64,000 nucleotides of DNA from assembly GCA_026645815.1 (NCBI GenBank), contig JAPKMR010000002.1:1-64000 (forward strand), in the 5' to 3' direction. Below the pieces are notes generated by a model. The model searched no databases, was not told the DNA's origin, and saw only the letters and a list, made by a program, of their open reading frames with translations. The stretch is from Anaerolineae bacterium. GTDB taxonomy: Bacteria > Chloroflexota > Anaerolineae > B4-G1 > SLSP01. This document shows, one piece after another, positions 35,854 through 44,270 of this stretch (position 1 is the first letter of the stretch; every line of letters begins with the position of its first letter). A program made the translations under genes and the position numbers.

Positions 35854-37607
35854 TAGCGTTTACTCCATTTTCCATCCGAGAACAACAGGTATATCGTACC
35901 TGTATCCATCCGCACAATTGTGCCACGCTCGAAATCCTGCAACGTGCCATCAAAACCGCGTTCGAGATCCATCGCCGAACCAAGTCCATCGCGCACGGGG
36001 GCATTCGAACACCAGACCTTTCCGAAACCCCGCAGCGGCGTAGGTGGCGTCGTCTCAGTTCCACAGGTGTAAATAGGATCCCCATCACGCCAGGTATTGG
36101 CAAATCCCTGCCATGAACCACCCTGATACACAACATAGATGCGATCATTGTCCTCGCGCCAAAACATCAGCCCCCTCTCAAAGTTTTCTATCGCCAACCA
36201 ACCGGAATGTGCGTCATTTGTAGCACAACCCAGCTGGGCTTGTTCTGCGCGCCAGACCTCGGCAAAAGGCCCAGTTACCTCAGGACAAGCAGGCGCAGGC
36301 GTCGCAGTCGGCGGCGAGGTTTGGGTAGGAAGCGGTGTAGAAGTCGGAGACGGAGTAGCAGCTGTGGTCGGAATCGTTGTTGCGGTCGCAGTAGCAGTTT
36401 CAGTTTCTGCAGGTGTCTCAATCACTAACTCTGCTGTCGGTGATGCCACGGCTTCAGTCACCAAAATCTCCTGAGGTGCAGTCACCTCCACAGGAGCGGC
36501 TGTCCACGTCTCCATTTCTGTAGTCAACGTAGTGTCCCCAATTGTTACTGGTGTCTCGCGTCCACGTTCGAGCAGATTTGCCAGGGCAAGCCCTGCCAAC
36601 AACAATGCGATCAGCGCAGCTACAACCAACCCCAAGGATTTCCAGGGAAATGGGCGAACCGGTGGCGCCGAAGCAGAAGGCGCATAAGGATAGCCCGCGC
36701 CGGGCGGGCCTCCCATTCCCATCACGGCGGTGCTGGCAAATGTGCCCGGCGGAAATCCGCCCGGCGGCTGAATGCCCCCGCCCCATTGTCGCAGCGCCAT
36801 ACGAAGCTCTGTAGTGGTCTGAAAACGCGCCTCAGGGCGCAATTCCAATATCCGAAGCAAAATCGCTTCAAGATATGGGCTTACCTGCGGATTGAGGTGT
36901 CGCACAGGCATCAATGACGCCGGGTTGACAATGCGCATCGTTGCCGTAGGTGGAGTCTGTCCGGTAAGAGCGTGATAAAGCGTCGCCCCCAGGCTATAGA
37001 GATCGCTACGCGCGTCCGTAAACCCTGATTGAGAATCGTACTGTTCAGGAGGGGCATATTCCGGCGTTCCCATGGACCGGATCGCCGTGCGTGTACGTGG
37101 ATCACCGGGATTCCATAGCTTGACCAACCCGAAATCCACCAAGATCACGCGACCATCAGGGCGTACAATCACATTCTGAGGCTTGATATCCCGGTGAATG
37201 ATACCCTGCCCATGACAGTACTCCAGCGCATCGAGCAGTTGATCCGCCCAGGCAAGTACCTGAGGTTCTGGCAAACACCCCTCCCTGGCAATACGGGCAG
37301 CCAGACTTTCTCCCTCAACGAAATCCATCACCAGGTAAGCGTTTCCACCTTCCTCAAAAAAATCGGTCACCCGGACCAGATGAGGATGGCTGAGATTTGC
37401 CAACACTGCCGCCTCTTGCTGAAACTGCTGCTGCAATTGCGCCAGAACCTGCCCGTTGATATCGGGTTGCGGCATCATCTCCTTCACAGCCCGGGGTGCT
37501 TTTAGCCGCATGTCCCAAACACGGTAGACAGCTCCCATTCCTCCTTGCCCCAGCAAACGAGCCACGCGATAGCGTCCTTGGAGCACATCACCGATGTTCA
37601 GACTCAT
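35853..37607 (-). CDS. Transmembrane Ser/Thr protein kinase with Trp-rich ectodomain
   Basis: Kinase of 584 residues from the ATG at 37607, with AGGAGG 5 nt before it. The longer frame to 37709 would run into the upstream intergenic region. Core motifs: GQGGMGAVYRVWD, Lys42 (RAVKEM), HRDIKPQN, VDFGLVKLW and GTPEYAPPEQY. A Gly/Pro juxtamembrane stretch, a membrane helix (about 322-348) and a Pro/Thr spacer follow. The outer domain of about 135 residues has aromatic-rich repeats (FERGLMFWRED, then YVVYQGGSWQGF, then DFERGTIVRMD and YLLFSDGKW). I do not recognise its ligand. The gene overlaps the downstream PP2C gene by one base, which makes them an obvious kinase-phosphatase pair. Confidence 0.92.
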   Translation of the reverse strand: MSLNIGDVLQGRYRVARLLGQGGMGAVYRVWDMRLKAPRAVKEMMPQPDINGQVLAQLQQQFQQEAAVLANLSHPHLVRVTDFFEEGGNAYLVMDFVEGESLAARIAREGCLPEPQVLAWADQLLDALEYCHGQGIIHRDIKPQNVIVRPDGRVILVDFGLVKLWNPGDPRTRTAIRSMGTPEYAPPEQYDSQSGFTDARSDLYSLGATLYHALTGQTPPTATMRIVNPASLMPVRHLNPQVSPYLEAILLRILELRPEARFQTTTELRMALRQWGGGIQPPGGFPPGTFASTAVMGMGGPPGAGYPYAPSASAPPVRPFPWKSLGLVVAALIALLLAGLALANLLERGRETPVTIGDTTLTTEMETWTAAPVEVTAPQEILVTEAVASPTAELVIETPAETETATATATTIPTTAATPSPTSTPLPTQTSPPTATPAPACPEVTGPFAEVWRAEQAQLGCATNDAHSGWLAIENFERGLMFWREDNDRIYVVYQGGSWQGFANTWRDGDPIYTCGTETTPPTPLRGFGKVWCSNAPVRDGLGSAMDLERGFDGTLQDFERGTIVRMDTGTIYLLFSDGKWSKR

Positions 37608-37680
37608 CACGACCTCCTGGTGGCAAACAACACATAGCAGAACGCTAGGAAAACGCTCAACCGGACTTGCTCTGTCCTCC

Positions 37681-38319
37681 TCACCCCGGCGGGACCAGCC
37701 CCACCACATGTTCGATCTGTGTCAGCTGATTTAGAATCGCGCCGGGACGGCTTGCTTGCGCGCGTAGCAAAGTCAGCGGCACAGCGATTTCGATGCGATT
37801 GCCAGAAGTGCTAAGCACCTTTACACCCATTTCTTGCAAGCGGGCAACCACCGGCGCAGTGTCCTCCGTATCCAGCGAGAGCGCAGCCCGCATCTCCCCT
37901 GCGTCGGTTAAAATGCCGTGCTGACGGGCATAGTTGAGCACACTCTGTTGCCCCCCCTGCTGGTAGATCACAAGCAGGTCTTTGTACACCGGTTGTACTT
38001 CCGGGTTATCCAGCAGCAGCGCAATCTCAGGATACTGCGCCCGAAGCTGCTCGACAGAAGGCGTTGCCGTAGGGCGCGGCGTGCTCGTCGGTGTGGGAGT
38101 TGAGGTTGATTTGGGCGTGGAAGTGGGTAGCACAACCAACACTGTGGGAGTTGGAGAAGGGGGCAAAGTGGCAGTAGGGGCCAACGTCGGCGTCACAGTA
38201 GGAATATCCGGCAACACCGGCGTCGCGGAAGAGGTGCAACCGACCAACACTATCAGCGCCAGTCCCAATCCTCCTAGTCGATACCTAACACAAGCTCGCT
38301 TTTTTCTATTACCTATCAT
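37681..38319 (-). CDS. Lipoprotein homologous to the subtilase prodomain
   Basis: Lipoprotein of 212 residues with lipobox LVGC (Cys28) and a Pro/Thr spacer (about 35-85). Residues 88-212 align along their whole length with the prodomain of the protease at 19906-22257. Matching blocks include QYPEIALLL/KYPQIAPLL, VYKDLLVIYQQGG/VYKEFLIAYQTGG, LDTEDTAP/LDTEDNSA and QLTQIEHVVGL/QLTQLEHVIAV. The protein stops exactly where the prodomain would meet the catalytic domain. Subtilase prodomains act as folding chaperones and inhibitors, so a lipid-anchored inhibitor or chaperone acting in trans is plausible. A truncated protease gene is the alternative, but the 73-bp gap after it is too short to hold a catalytic-domain remnant. 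Confidence 0.8.
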   Translation of the reverse strand: MIGNRKKRACVRYRLGGLGLALIVLVGCTSSATPVLPDIPTVTPTLAPTATLPPSPTPTVLVVLPTSTPKSTSTPTPTSTPRPTATPSVEQLRAQYPEIALLLDNPEVQPVYKDLLVIYQQGGQQSVLNYARQHGILTDAGEMRAALSLDTEDTAPVVARLQEMGVKVLSTSGNRIEIAVPLTLLRAQASRPGAILNQLTQIEHVVGLVPPG

Positions 38320-38344
38320 CCTTCCACCTTTGCCTTATCTCCAA

Positions 38345-41131
38345 TCAGCGTACATCCTGGCGCCGTAACACCCACGCCGTTCCCAGGCCGAAGACCAGGC
38401 TGAAAATCGCCAGAATTCCCCAGACGCGCAGCAGATGTGCCGTCGTGCGCGCATAACTGATGCCGAAGGTCACTCCGCCGACAATATCCACCGGCTCGGC
38501 TTCAATGGTGACGGATTCGCGCACTGTCTCAGTGACGGTGCGCAACTCATGCACCATCACCTCCGGCACAGAGATGGGGATGGTCTGCGTGATTCCTGGC
38601 TGCACTTGCACTTCCAACAACTGTGTGGCGGTAATCACCGTTACCGGTTCCCAATCCGCCGCCGGTTTCTCCACGTCAAAGGCAACCTCAGCCGTCATCG
38701 GATCGAGATGTACTCGCGTGCGGCTCAGACCACTGAGACGATCCATATCCACTGACCCGCCCAGCCCCTCCAGCGTCCAGCGCGTCAGCGTCAGCGCCGA
38801 GAGCTCCTTGGTGGCGCCCGGCAATTCAAAAAGCGTGCCAGTGAAGATCAGCTGGAAGAAGAGCAGCATGAATAGAATATAGATCACGGTATTGGTGTTG
38901 GGGACCAGCACTGAGATAAACAACCCTATGTGAATCGCTGCAAGCGTGGCGAGGAACAGGGTGATGAACATCTCTACCGGCGCGGGGAGAAACACCCCCA
39001 TAGCAGGAAGGCGGATTTTGAGCGCGATGACCAACAACAACAACCCGCACTGCAACAACGCAAAGGTCCCGATGACCAGAACCTTCGAGAGCAGATACGG
39101 CGCGATGCGCACTGTCACCATGCGCTCCCGCCGATAGATGGAGCGTTCTTTCACGATCTCGTAGCCCGAAGCGAAGAGTCCCAACAACACACCAGCAAAT
39201 GCCAACAGAAAAAGTAGATTCAGGCTGTTCGTTACGATGCTATAGGTGGCGCTTGAAGCTCCCGTTGCCAGCTCCGCCGCCAGCTGCCGTTCGATCTCGC
39301 CCAGGGTATCCCCCTGCAACCACTGCGGCCCCGCCACCAGCAGAATCAAACCGCCGACCAGGGGCATCACCGCCAAGAGCACTGCCAGTAACACGCGATC
39401 ACGCAGCACCAATTTGAGATAGCGCCGCGTCAGCACGGCCAACTGGCGCAGGGGATTGACCTTCGACCCCCTGGTCTGCGCCTCCCCGTCCGAGGCGCCT
39501 TCCGCCGGGGTTGCCACGCGCTGCTGGCGCTGCGCGACATAGCGCCGGTAGGTATCCGACTCGCGATAGCGTTTTTCCCAATCCACAGCTTTCTGGTAGG
39601 CGCGCTGCGGATCCGAATCATCCAGCTGGTCATAGACATCAGAAAAATCACCGGTAGCGACCTCGAAGAAGGTGAAGGCCTCCTCCGGAGGTCCGAAGTA
39701 GGCCAGGCGGCCGTGAGCGAGAAAGCAAACATGATCACATTGGCTGATGTTCGCCGTGGCGTGCGTCACCAGCACCACCGTCCGTCCTCCATCGGCAAGA
39801 TGGCGCAGTGTGTACATCATCTTCTTCTCCAGGCCCGGATCGAGGCCCGATGTCGGTTCATCGAGAAAGAAAAGCCGTGGCTCCGCCAAGAGCTCCACGG
39901 CGATGCTCACCCGCTTGCGTTGCCCGCCGCTGAGGCTGCTCACGACCTGCTCGCTCTGGCCCCCCATACCAACATCTTGCAAGACCTGCTCGACGCGCTG
40001 CTCTAGCTCCGCCGCGGTGGTATCGGGGGGCAAGCGGAGCTGCGCGGCATAACGCAACACATCCAGCACCGTCAAGTCTTTGTGGATAATGTCATCCTGC
40101 GGCACATAGCCAATCATGGTGCGATAGAGGTCGAACTGCTGATAGAGATCATCGCCATTGACGAGCACCTGTCCCTGTTGCGCACGGACCACACCACTGA
40201 GAGCCTTCATCAACGTGCTCTTGCCCGCACCGCTAGTGCCTACCAGGGCCACAAACTCCCGTGGATGAATGGTGAGACTGATGTCATCGAGAATGCGCTT
40301 CGTGCGCTCGCCTTTGCCTACCTCGCGCACTAACTGCACGCCATCGAGGCGAACTCCACCCGCAGCGACATACTGCTGGAGCTTACCTGCGCTGTAGACA
40401 AGACTAAAGGGGCCAATCTGAACCACGTCCCGTTCTCGCAACAGATAGGGACGTTCGATCCGCTGTCCGTTAACAAAAGTACCGTTAGTACTGTTGAGAT
40501 CAGTCAACACCGAGCCCCGCGGCCCGGCCGTAATACTGGCGTGGCGCCATGAAACAAGCGGCGCTTGCAGAGGAATACCTGATTGCGGATCTCGCCCTAG
40601 TGTCAATGCCCCTTCCGGCGCAAGGACCAGCGAACCCATGCTTTGCGGACCTTGTAGCGCAGTTGATGCGCCCAGCATGAAAGTTAGGCTGGCGGAATTG
40701 CCCTGGAGGTCACCTATGCGCAGAATATCACCGTGGTTCAGAACTGCACTCTGAACACGACGCCCGTTAAGAAAAGTGCCGTTGGTGCTGCCGAGATCCA
40801 CATACTGCCATTGGGTACCCTGGCTCTCCAGCCGCCCGTGGTACCCCGAAACATAGGGAGACGGTAATACCAGACCATTGGAAGGAGCGCGTCCGATAGT
40901 GACCGTTGTTTCCGTGAGGGTTAACTCATAGGGAGGTTGCCCCAACAAGCGGATGATAAGGCGAGGCATCGTAACAGGCGTGGCTTCTGCTGGCGCAGCG
41001 TTGCGCTGCGCCAGCATGGCTTCCACGCCATCCGTCACAGGACCCGTAGCGCGCTCCTGCCCACACACCGGGCAGAAACGCGCCTTGGGGTTACGCAACT
41101 CACCGCCGCAGAAACGACAGAATTGGGGCAT
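38345..41131 (-). CDS. Double-FHA ABC exporter with zinc ribbon (ABCG type)
   Basis: Membrane ATPase of 928 residues. Zinc ribbon at 4-24 (CRFCG...CPVCG). FHA domain 1 (about 65-150) has IGRAPSNGLVL and GSTNGTFLNG. FHA domain 2 (about 165-255) has LGRDPQSG and NSTNGTFVNG. The ABC ATPase (about 265-510) has Walker A GTSGAGKST, signature LSGGQRKRVSI and Walker B LFFLDEPTSGLDPG. About six membrane segments follow (575-925) with a large loop before the last. FHA domains bind phospho-Thr. In mycobacteria the FHA-ABC exporter Rv1747 is controlled by the kinase PknF, so the kinases encoded here are likely regulators. Substrate unknown. Confidence 0.93.
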   Translation of the reverse strand: MPQFCRFCGGELRNPKARFCPVCGQERATGPVTDGVEAMLAQRNAAPAEATPVTMPRLIIRLLGQPPYELTLTETTVTIGRAPSNGLVLPSPYVSGYHGRLESQGTQWQYVDLGSTNGTFLNGRRVQSAVLNHGDILRIGDLQGNSASLTFMLGASTALQGPQSMGSLVLAPEGALTLGRDPQSGIPLQAPLVSWRHASITAGPRGSVLTDLNSTNGTFVNGQRIERPYLLRERDVVQIGPFSLVYSAGKLQQYVAAGGVRLDGVQLVREVGKGERTKRILDDISLTIHPREFVALVGTSGAGKSTLMKALSGVVRAQQGQVLVNGDDLYQQFDLYRTMIGYVPQDDIIHKDLTVLDVLRYAAQLRLPPDTTAAELEQRVEQVLQDVGMGGQSEQVVSSLSGGQRKRVSIAVELLAEPRLFFLDEPTSGLDPGLEKKMMYTLRHLADGGRTVVLVTHATANISQCDHVCFLAHGRLAYFGPPEEAFTFFEVATGDFSDVYDQLDDSDPQRAYQKAVDWEKRYRESDTYRRYVAQRQQRVATPAEGASDGEAQTRGSKVNPLRQLAVLTRRYLKLVLRDRVLLAVLLAVMPLVGGLILLVAGPQWLQGDTLGEIERQLAAELATGASSATYSIVTNSLNLLFLLAFAGVLLGLFASGYEIVKERSIYRRERMVTVRIAPYLLSKVLVIGTFALLQCGLLLLVIALKIRLPAMGVFLPAPVEMFITLFLATLAAIHIGLFISVLVPNTNTVIYILFMLLFFQLIFTGTLFELPGATKELSALTLTRWTLEGLGGSVDMDRLSGLSRTRVHLDPMTAEVAFDVEKPAADWEPVTVITATQLLEVQVQPGITQTIPISVPEVMVHELRTVTETVRESVTIEAEPVDIVGGVTFGISYARTTAHLLRVWGILAIFSLVFGLGTAWVLRRQDVR

Positions 41132-41245
41132 ATTAGCGGCTCCTCTTTACAGAAATCCCTATTTGCAGTGAGACTGATATTGCGAGTTTTGCTCCAACAA
41201 GCAACCAGGACAACTCTGTAATAACGGTTGCAGCAGCATCTGTAT

Positions 41246-44152
41246 CTATGGTAGTTGCCGCTCCTTCTCTCTGATAACAGGAGTCTGCCAAATGATGTCG
41301 GAGGCAACATTGCCATCACCATCACGTAACATAGTGAAATTAATCGTCACGGTATAAGAATTGAAAGCCTCACCGTAAGCCGTACAATCTGTATCCTGAC
41401 AAACCCACACCCACCAGGCATAGGTACGCCCAGAGGGCCATCCAGTAGGCAAACCGGTAATTAGAACCTGACTGACATAGCCAAGATCATTAGTCAATGC
41501 CCCGTTATCCGTCACGCTATCATAGAAAAATACTCGATAATGATCGGAAGCAATGCCACGCGCACCCCACTGGAAAGTTGCCGGCAACGTAACAGCAGCT
41601 CCATTAGCCGGCGATTGCAGCGTGACATCCTTGATATCGAAATTGCCACCCAACACCGAAGTTGTCCCTGTGTAAGAAGTTATATCAGCTCCATACCAAC
41701 CCCACAAACGACCATTCGCTGTGCCACTGGGATTATCATAAAGCACATAATAGCGTTGGCCAGAGCTGAGCGCGGGGATACCAGTAAAATTATACTTGCC
41801 ACCCGCGTCAGTGGTTACGGTAGCTCGCGTAGACCAGGAACTGCCATTAAAATATCGCAACTGCAACGACACGCCGCTCACTGGAGTCCCACCCAGGTTT
41901 ACCTGTCCGTAAACTCCAGGAATCACACCGGGCTGGTAATTGCGAACCACCAGCGGCAAATAGACCGCTGCCGCCCCGCGCACCAAGGTAAACTCCCAAG
42001 CCCCCTGTCCGTTCGTGCCGGCGAAAGCCTTGACGGGCGACGAAGCAACCACAGCCAGGGAACGAACGCGACGTTCCTGCAAACCTGTGTTAATCCACTT
42101 CCAATTTGAGCTCCCGGAAGGAACATAGTAAGCACCCTGAGTATATAAGCCGGCAAAAACCTCACCGCTTCCGGGGGCAACGGCTAGCGCCCTTACATAA
42201 TCACTTGCCAGGCCCGTGTTCATAGCAGTCCAACTGGCGCCATAATTCGTGCTGCGATAGGCTTGATACGCGCCGGCATAAGCCAATCCAGCAGTGTTAG
42301 GGGAGCAAGCCACGGCATAGGTATAATTGGCATAGGGTCCCGTCATGCCACTGGCGCGGGTTACCCAAGAGACACCCCCATTGCTATAATATAATCCACC
42401 GCCATAAGTTGCAGCAAGCAGCTGCCCCGTATTCATGAACTCGCACAAACGCAGGACAATCCCGTCCGTCAAACCGGTTGCCGCATTCCAGGTTAGGCCG
42501 CCGTCATTGCTATATTGGATTCCGTGATAGGTCGCAGCAACCAGTTTGCTGGTATCTCCCTGGATAGATTCAATATCAAAGGAGATGTAGCTGGGGTAAC
42601 TTCGACTGACTTCGCGCCAGGAATTGCCCTGATCCCAGCTTTTGAGCACACCCCAGTCGCTGTAAAACGTACCGGCATAGAGAATCGTTCCCGTTGGTCC
42701 CTGCGTTGCCTCAAGAGAATACACATAGGGCACACCGTAAATGGCGTGCCATGTCGCTCCCTGATCATAGCTGCGGAACATTCCCGCGCCCCAGGTTGCA
42801 GCATAGAGAGTGCTCGCATTGTTGATATCTTGTGTGATATCGAGCACAAAGGTGCCATCCATACCAGTGCCTTTCAACGCAAAGGCGCCGGCAGCGCTCG
42901 TACGTTTATAAACACCTCCATAAGGAAAGCGGTTTGCACCAATCCACACATGGTCTGCTGAGGTTGGATGAACCGCCAGCCCCTCCACATAATAGGTGGG
43001 GAAAGCGGTATCGGCATTGGCCCAGGTGATACCACCATCAGCGCTGCGGTAAATCCACGAATATCCTCCAGCGTAGACAATGCCAGGGCTACTCTTGGAG
43101 AAAGCGACCGAGAAGATAGAAGTATCCGAGACGCCGGTATTGACGGGAGACCAATTTTCACCACCGTCAGAAGTGCGGAAGAGTCCGCCGCCAGAGGTTC
43201 CTACCACTACAATATTGGCGTTAGTGGGGTGAATTGCCACCGCAACCACGGTGTTGTTGATGGTTCCCACACCCATTGGACTCCAGGCGCTACCGCCATT
43301 CGTTGTACGATAGAATCCTCCGCTAGTCTCCCAGGTGCCAAAGGAGGCGTAACGCACGTTGTTATTGGAGGGCGCAAAGGTATACGTTCGCGCGCTACCT
43401 GTCCCTAACGCAATCTTAGTCCAAGCGGTACCGCCAGTAGTGCTACGGTAAAGTCCGTTCCCATCATCTACACAAGCATAAATGTCATTGCGATTTGAAG
43501 GATTGATGGTCACCCGGCGGACTGCTGTGCGCGCCCAAGTGATAGGGGCCAAAATCTCATTGCGCGAGGGTGCATCTGGATGAAAGAGATTGCTCGGACC
43601 CCCAGCAACGACCTCAGGAGGAAGTAACACCCCATCGCTGTCGGTGCTCAGTTGTGTGGGTCGCAGGGGGTCAGCAAGTCGAGTCCAGGTCGTGCCACTA
43701 TCGGTAGACTTGAGCAAACCATATCCCCAGGTTCCAATGATAAGGACTTTGGGATCCACGGGATCAATGGCAAGCCCACTTATCACCAGGTCACCGTATC
43801 CACCAAGACCGCCATTAGCAGCCGACCACGTCTCGCCGCCATCAACACTGCGGTAGACACCCTGATTTGTTCCAGCATAAACCACGTTGGGGTTAGTCGA
43901 ATCAACCACGATTTGCGTCACCATGGGAGCCTCAGTGGCTTCCAGATTATACCGGGGACCCCGCCAGGTCCAGAAGTCAATACCCTGAATGCCAATCGAG
44001 CTAGCTGAGGATACAGCAGGGATACTGGGTTCAGGTGTCAAGCATTGCGATTCTGGAGGGGGAAGTTTCTCTGCCCGCACCGTTGCCGGTAACGCGAGAA
44101 AAACGCACAGAAAGATAAAAGAAATCACCACGACACGCTTCAACACAGACAT
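41246..44152 (-). CDS. Large secreted BNR/sortilin-like propeller protein
   Basis: Protein of 968 residues from the ATG at 44152, preceded by AGGAGG. The signal peptide ends near residue 28. Residues about 50-740 hold about a dozen repeats of the form YAGT-x-G-(V/L)-(Y/F)-R-S-x-DGG-x-TW, the hallmark of YCF48/BNR/sortilin-type beta-propellers. YLPLVVRNY follows. Then comes a carboxypeptidase-regulatory-like beta sandwich (about 755-845, VYGQVNLGGTPVSGVSL) and a final fibronectin-like domain (about 850-945, SPANGAAVTLPATFQWG). It is the only large exported protein without a membrane anchor in the cluster. It may be the secreted client or ligand of the system, which is a guess. Confidence 0.85.
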   Translation of the reverse strand: MSVLKRVVVISFIFLCVFLALPATVRAEKLPPPESQCLTPEPSIPAVSSASSIGIQGIDFWTWRGPRYNLEATEAPMVTQIVVDSTNPNVVYAGTNQGVYRSVDGGETWSAANGGLGGYGDLVISGLAIDPVDPKVLIIGTWGYGLLKSTDSGTTWTRLADPLRPTQLSTDSDGVLLPPEVVAGGPSNLFHPDAPSRNEILAPITWARTAVRRVTINPSNRNDIYACVDDGNGLYRSTTGGTAWTKIALGTGSARTYTFAPSNNNVRYASFGTWETSGGFYRTTNGGSAWSPMGVGTINNTVVAVAIHPTNANIVVVGTSGGGLFRTSDGGENWSPVNTGVSDTSIFSVAFSKSSPGIVYAGGYSWIYRSADGGITWANADTAFPTYYVEGLAVHPTSADHVWIGANRFPYGGVYKRTSAAGAFALKGTGMDGTFVLDITQDINNASTLYAATWGAGMFRSYDQGATWHAIYGVPYVYSLEATQGPTGTILYAGTFYSDWGVLKSWDQGNSWREVSRSYPSYISFDIESIQGDTSKLVAATYHGIQYSNDGGLTWNAATGLTDGIVLRLCEFMNTGQLLAATYGGGLYYSNGGVSWVTRASGMTGPYANYTYAVACSPNTAGLAYAGAYQAYRSTNYGASWTAMNTGLASDYVRALAVAPGSGEVFAGLYTQGAYYVPSGSSNWKWINTGLQERRVRSLAVVASSPVKAFAGTNGQGAWEFTLVRGAAAVYLPLVVRNYQPGVIPGVYGQVNLGGTPVSGVSLQLRYFNGSSWSTRATVTTDAGGKYNFTGIPALSSGQRYYVLYDNPSGTANGRLWGWYGADITSYTGTTSVLGGNFDIKDVTLQSPANGAAVTLPATFQWGARGIASDHYRVFFYDSVTDNGALTNDLGYVSQVLITGLPTGWPSGRTYAWWVWVCQDTDCTAYGEAFNSYTVTINFTMLRDGDGNVASDIIWQTPVIREKERQLP

Positions 44153-44270
44153 GATTTCCCTCCTAAAAACTATCTCGCCAACGGCACCCCCCTCGAGAGC
44201 GTCTACAGGCACTCAACCGAGGGGGAGTATCTGATTACGTATTAAAGATCCGGCAAAGATTGCCGCAATG

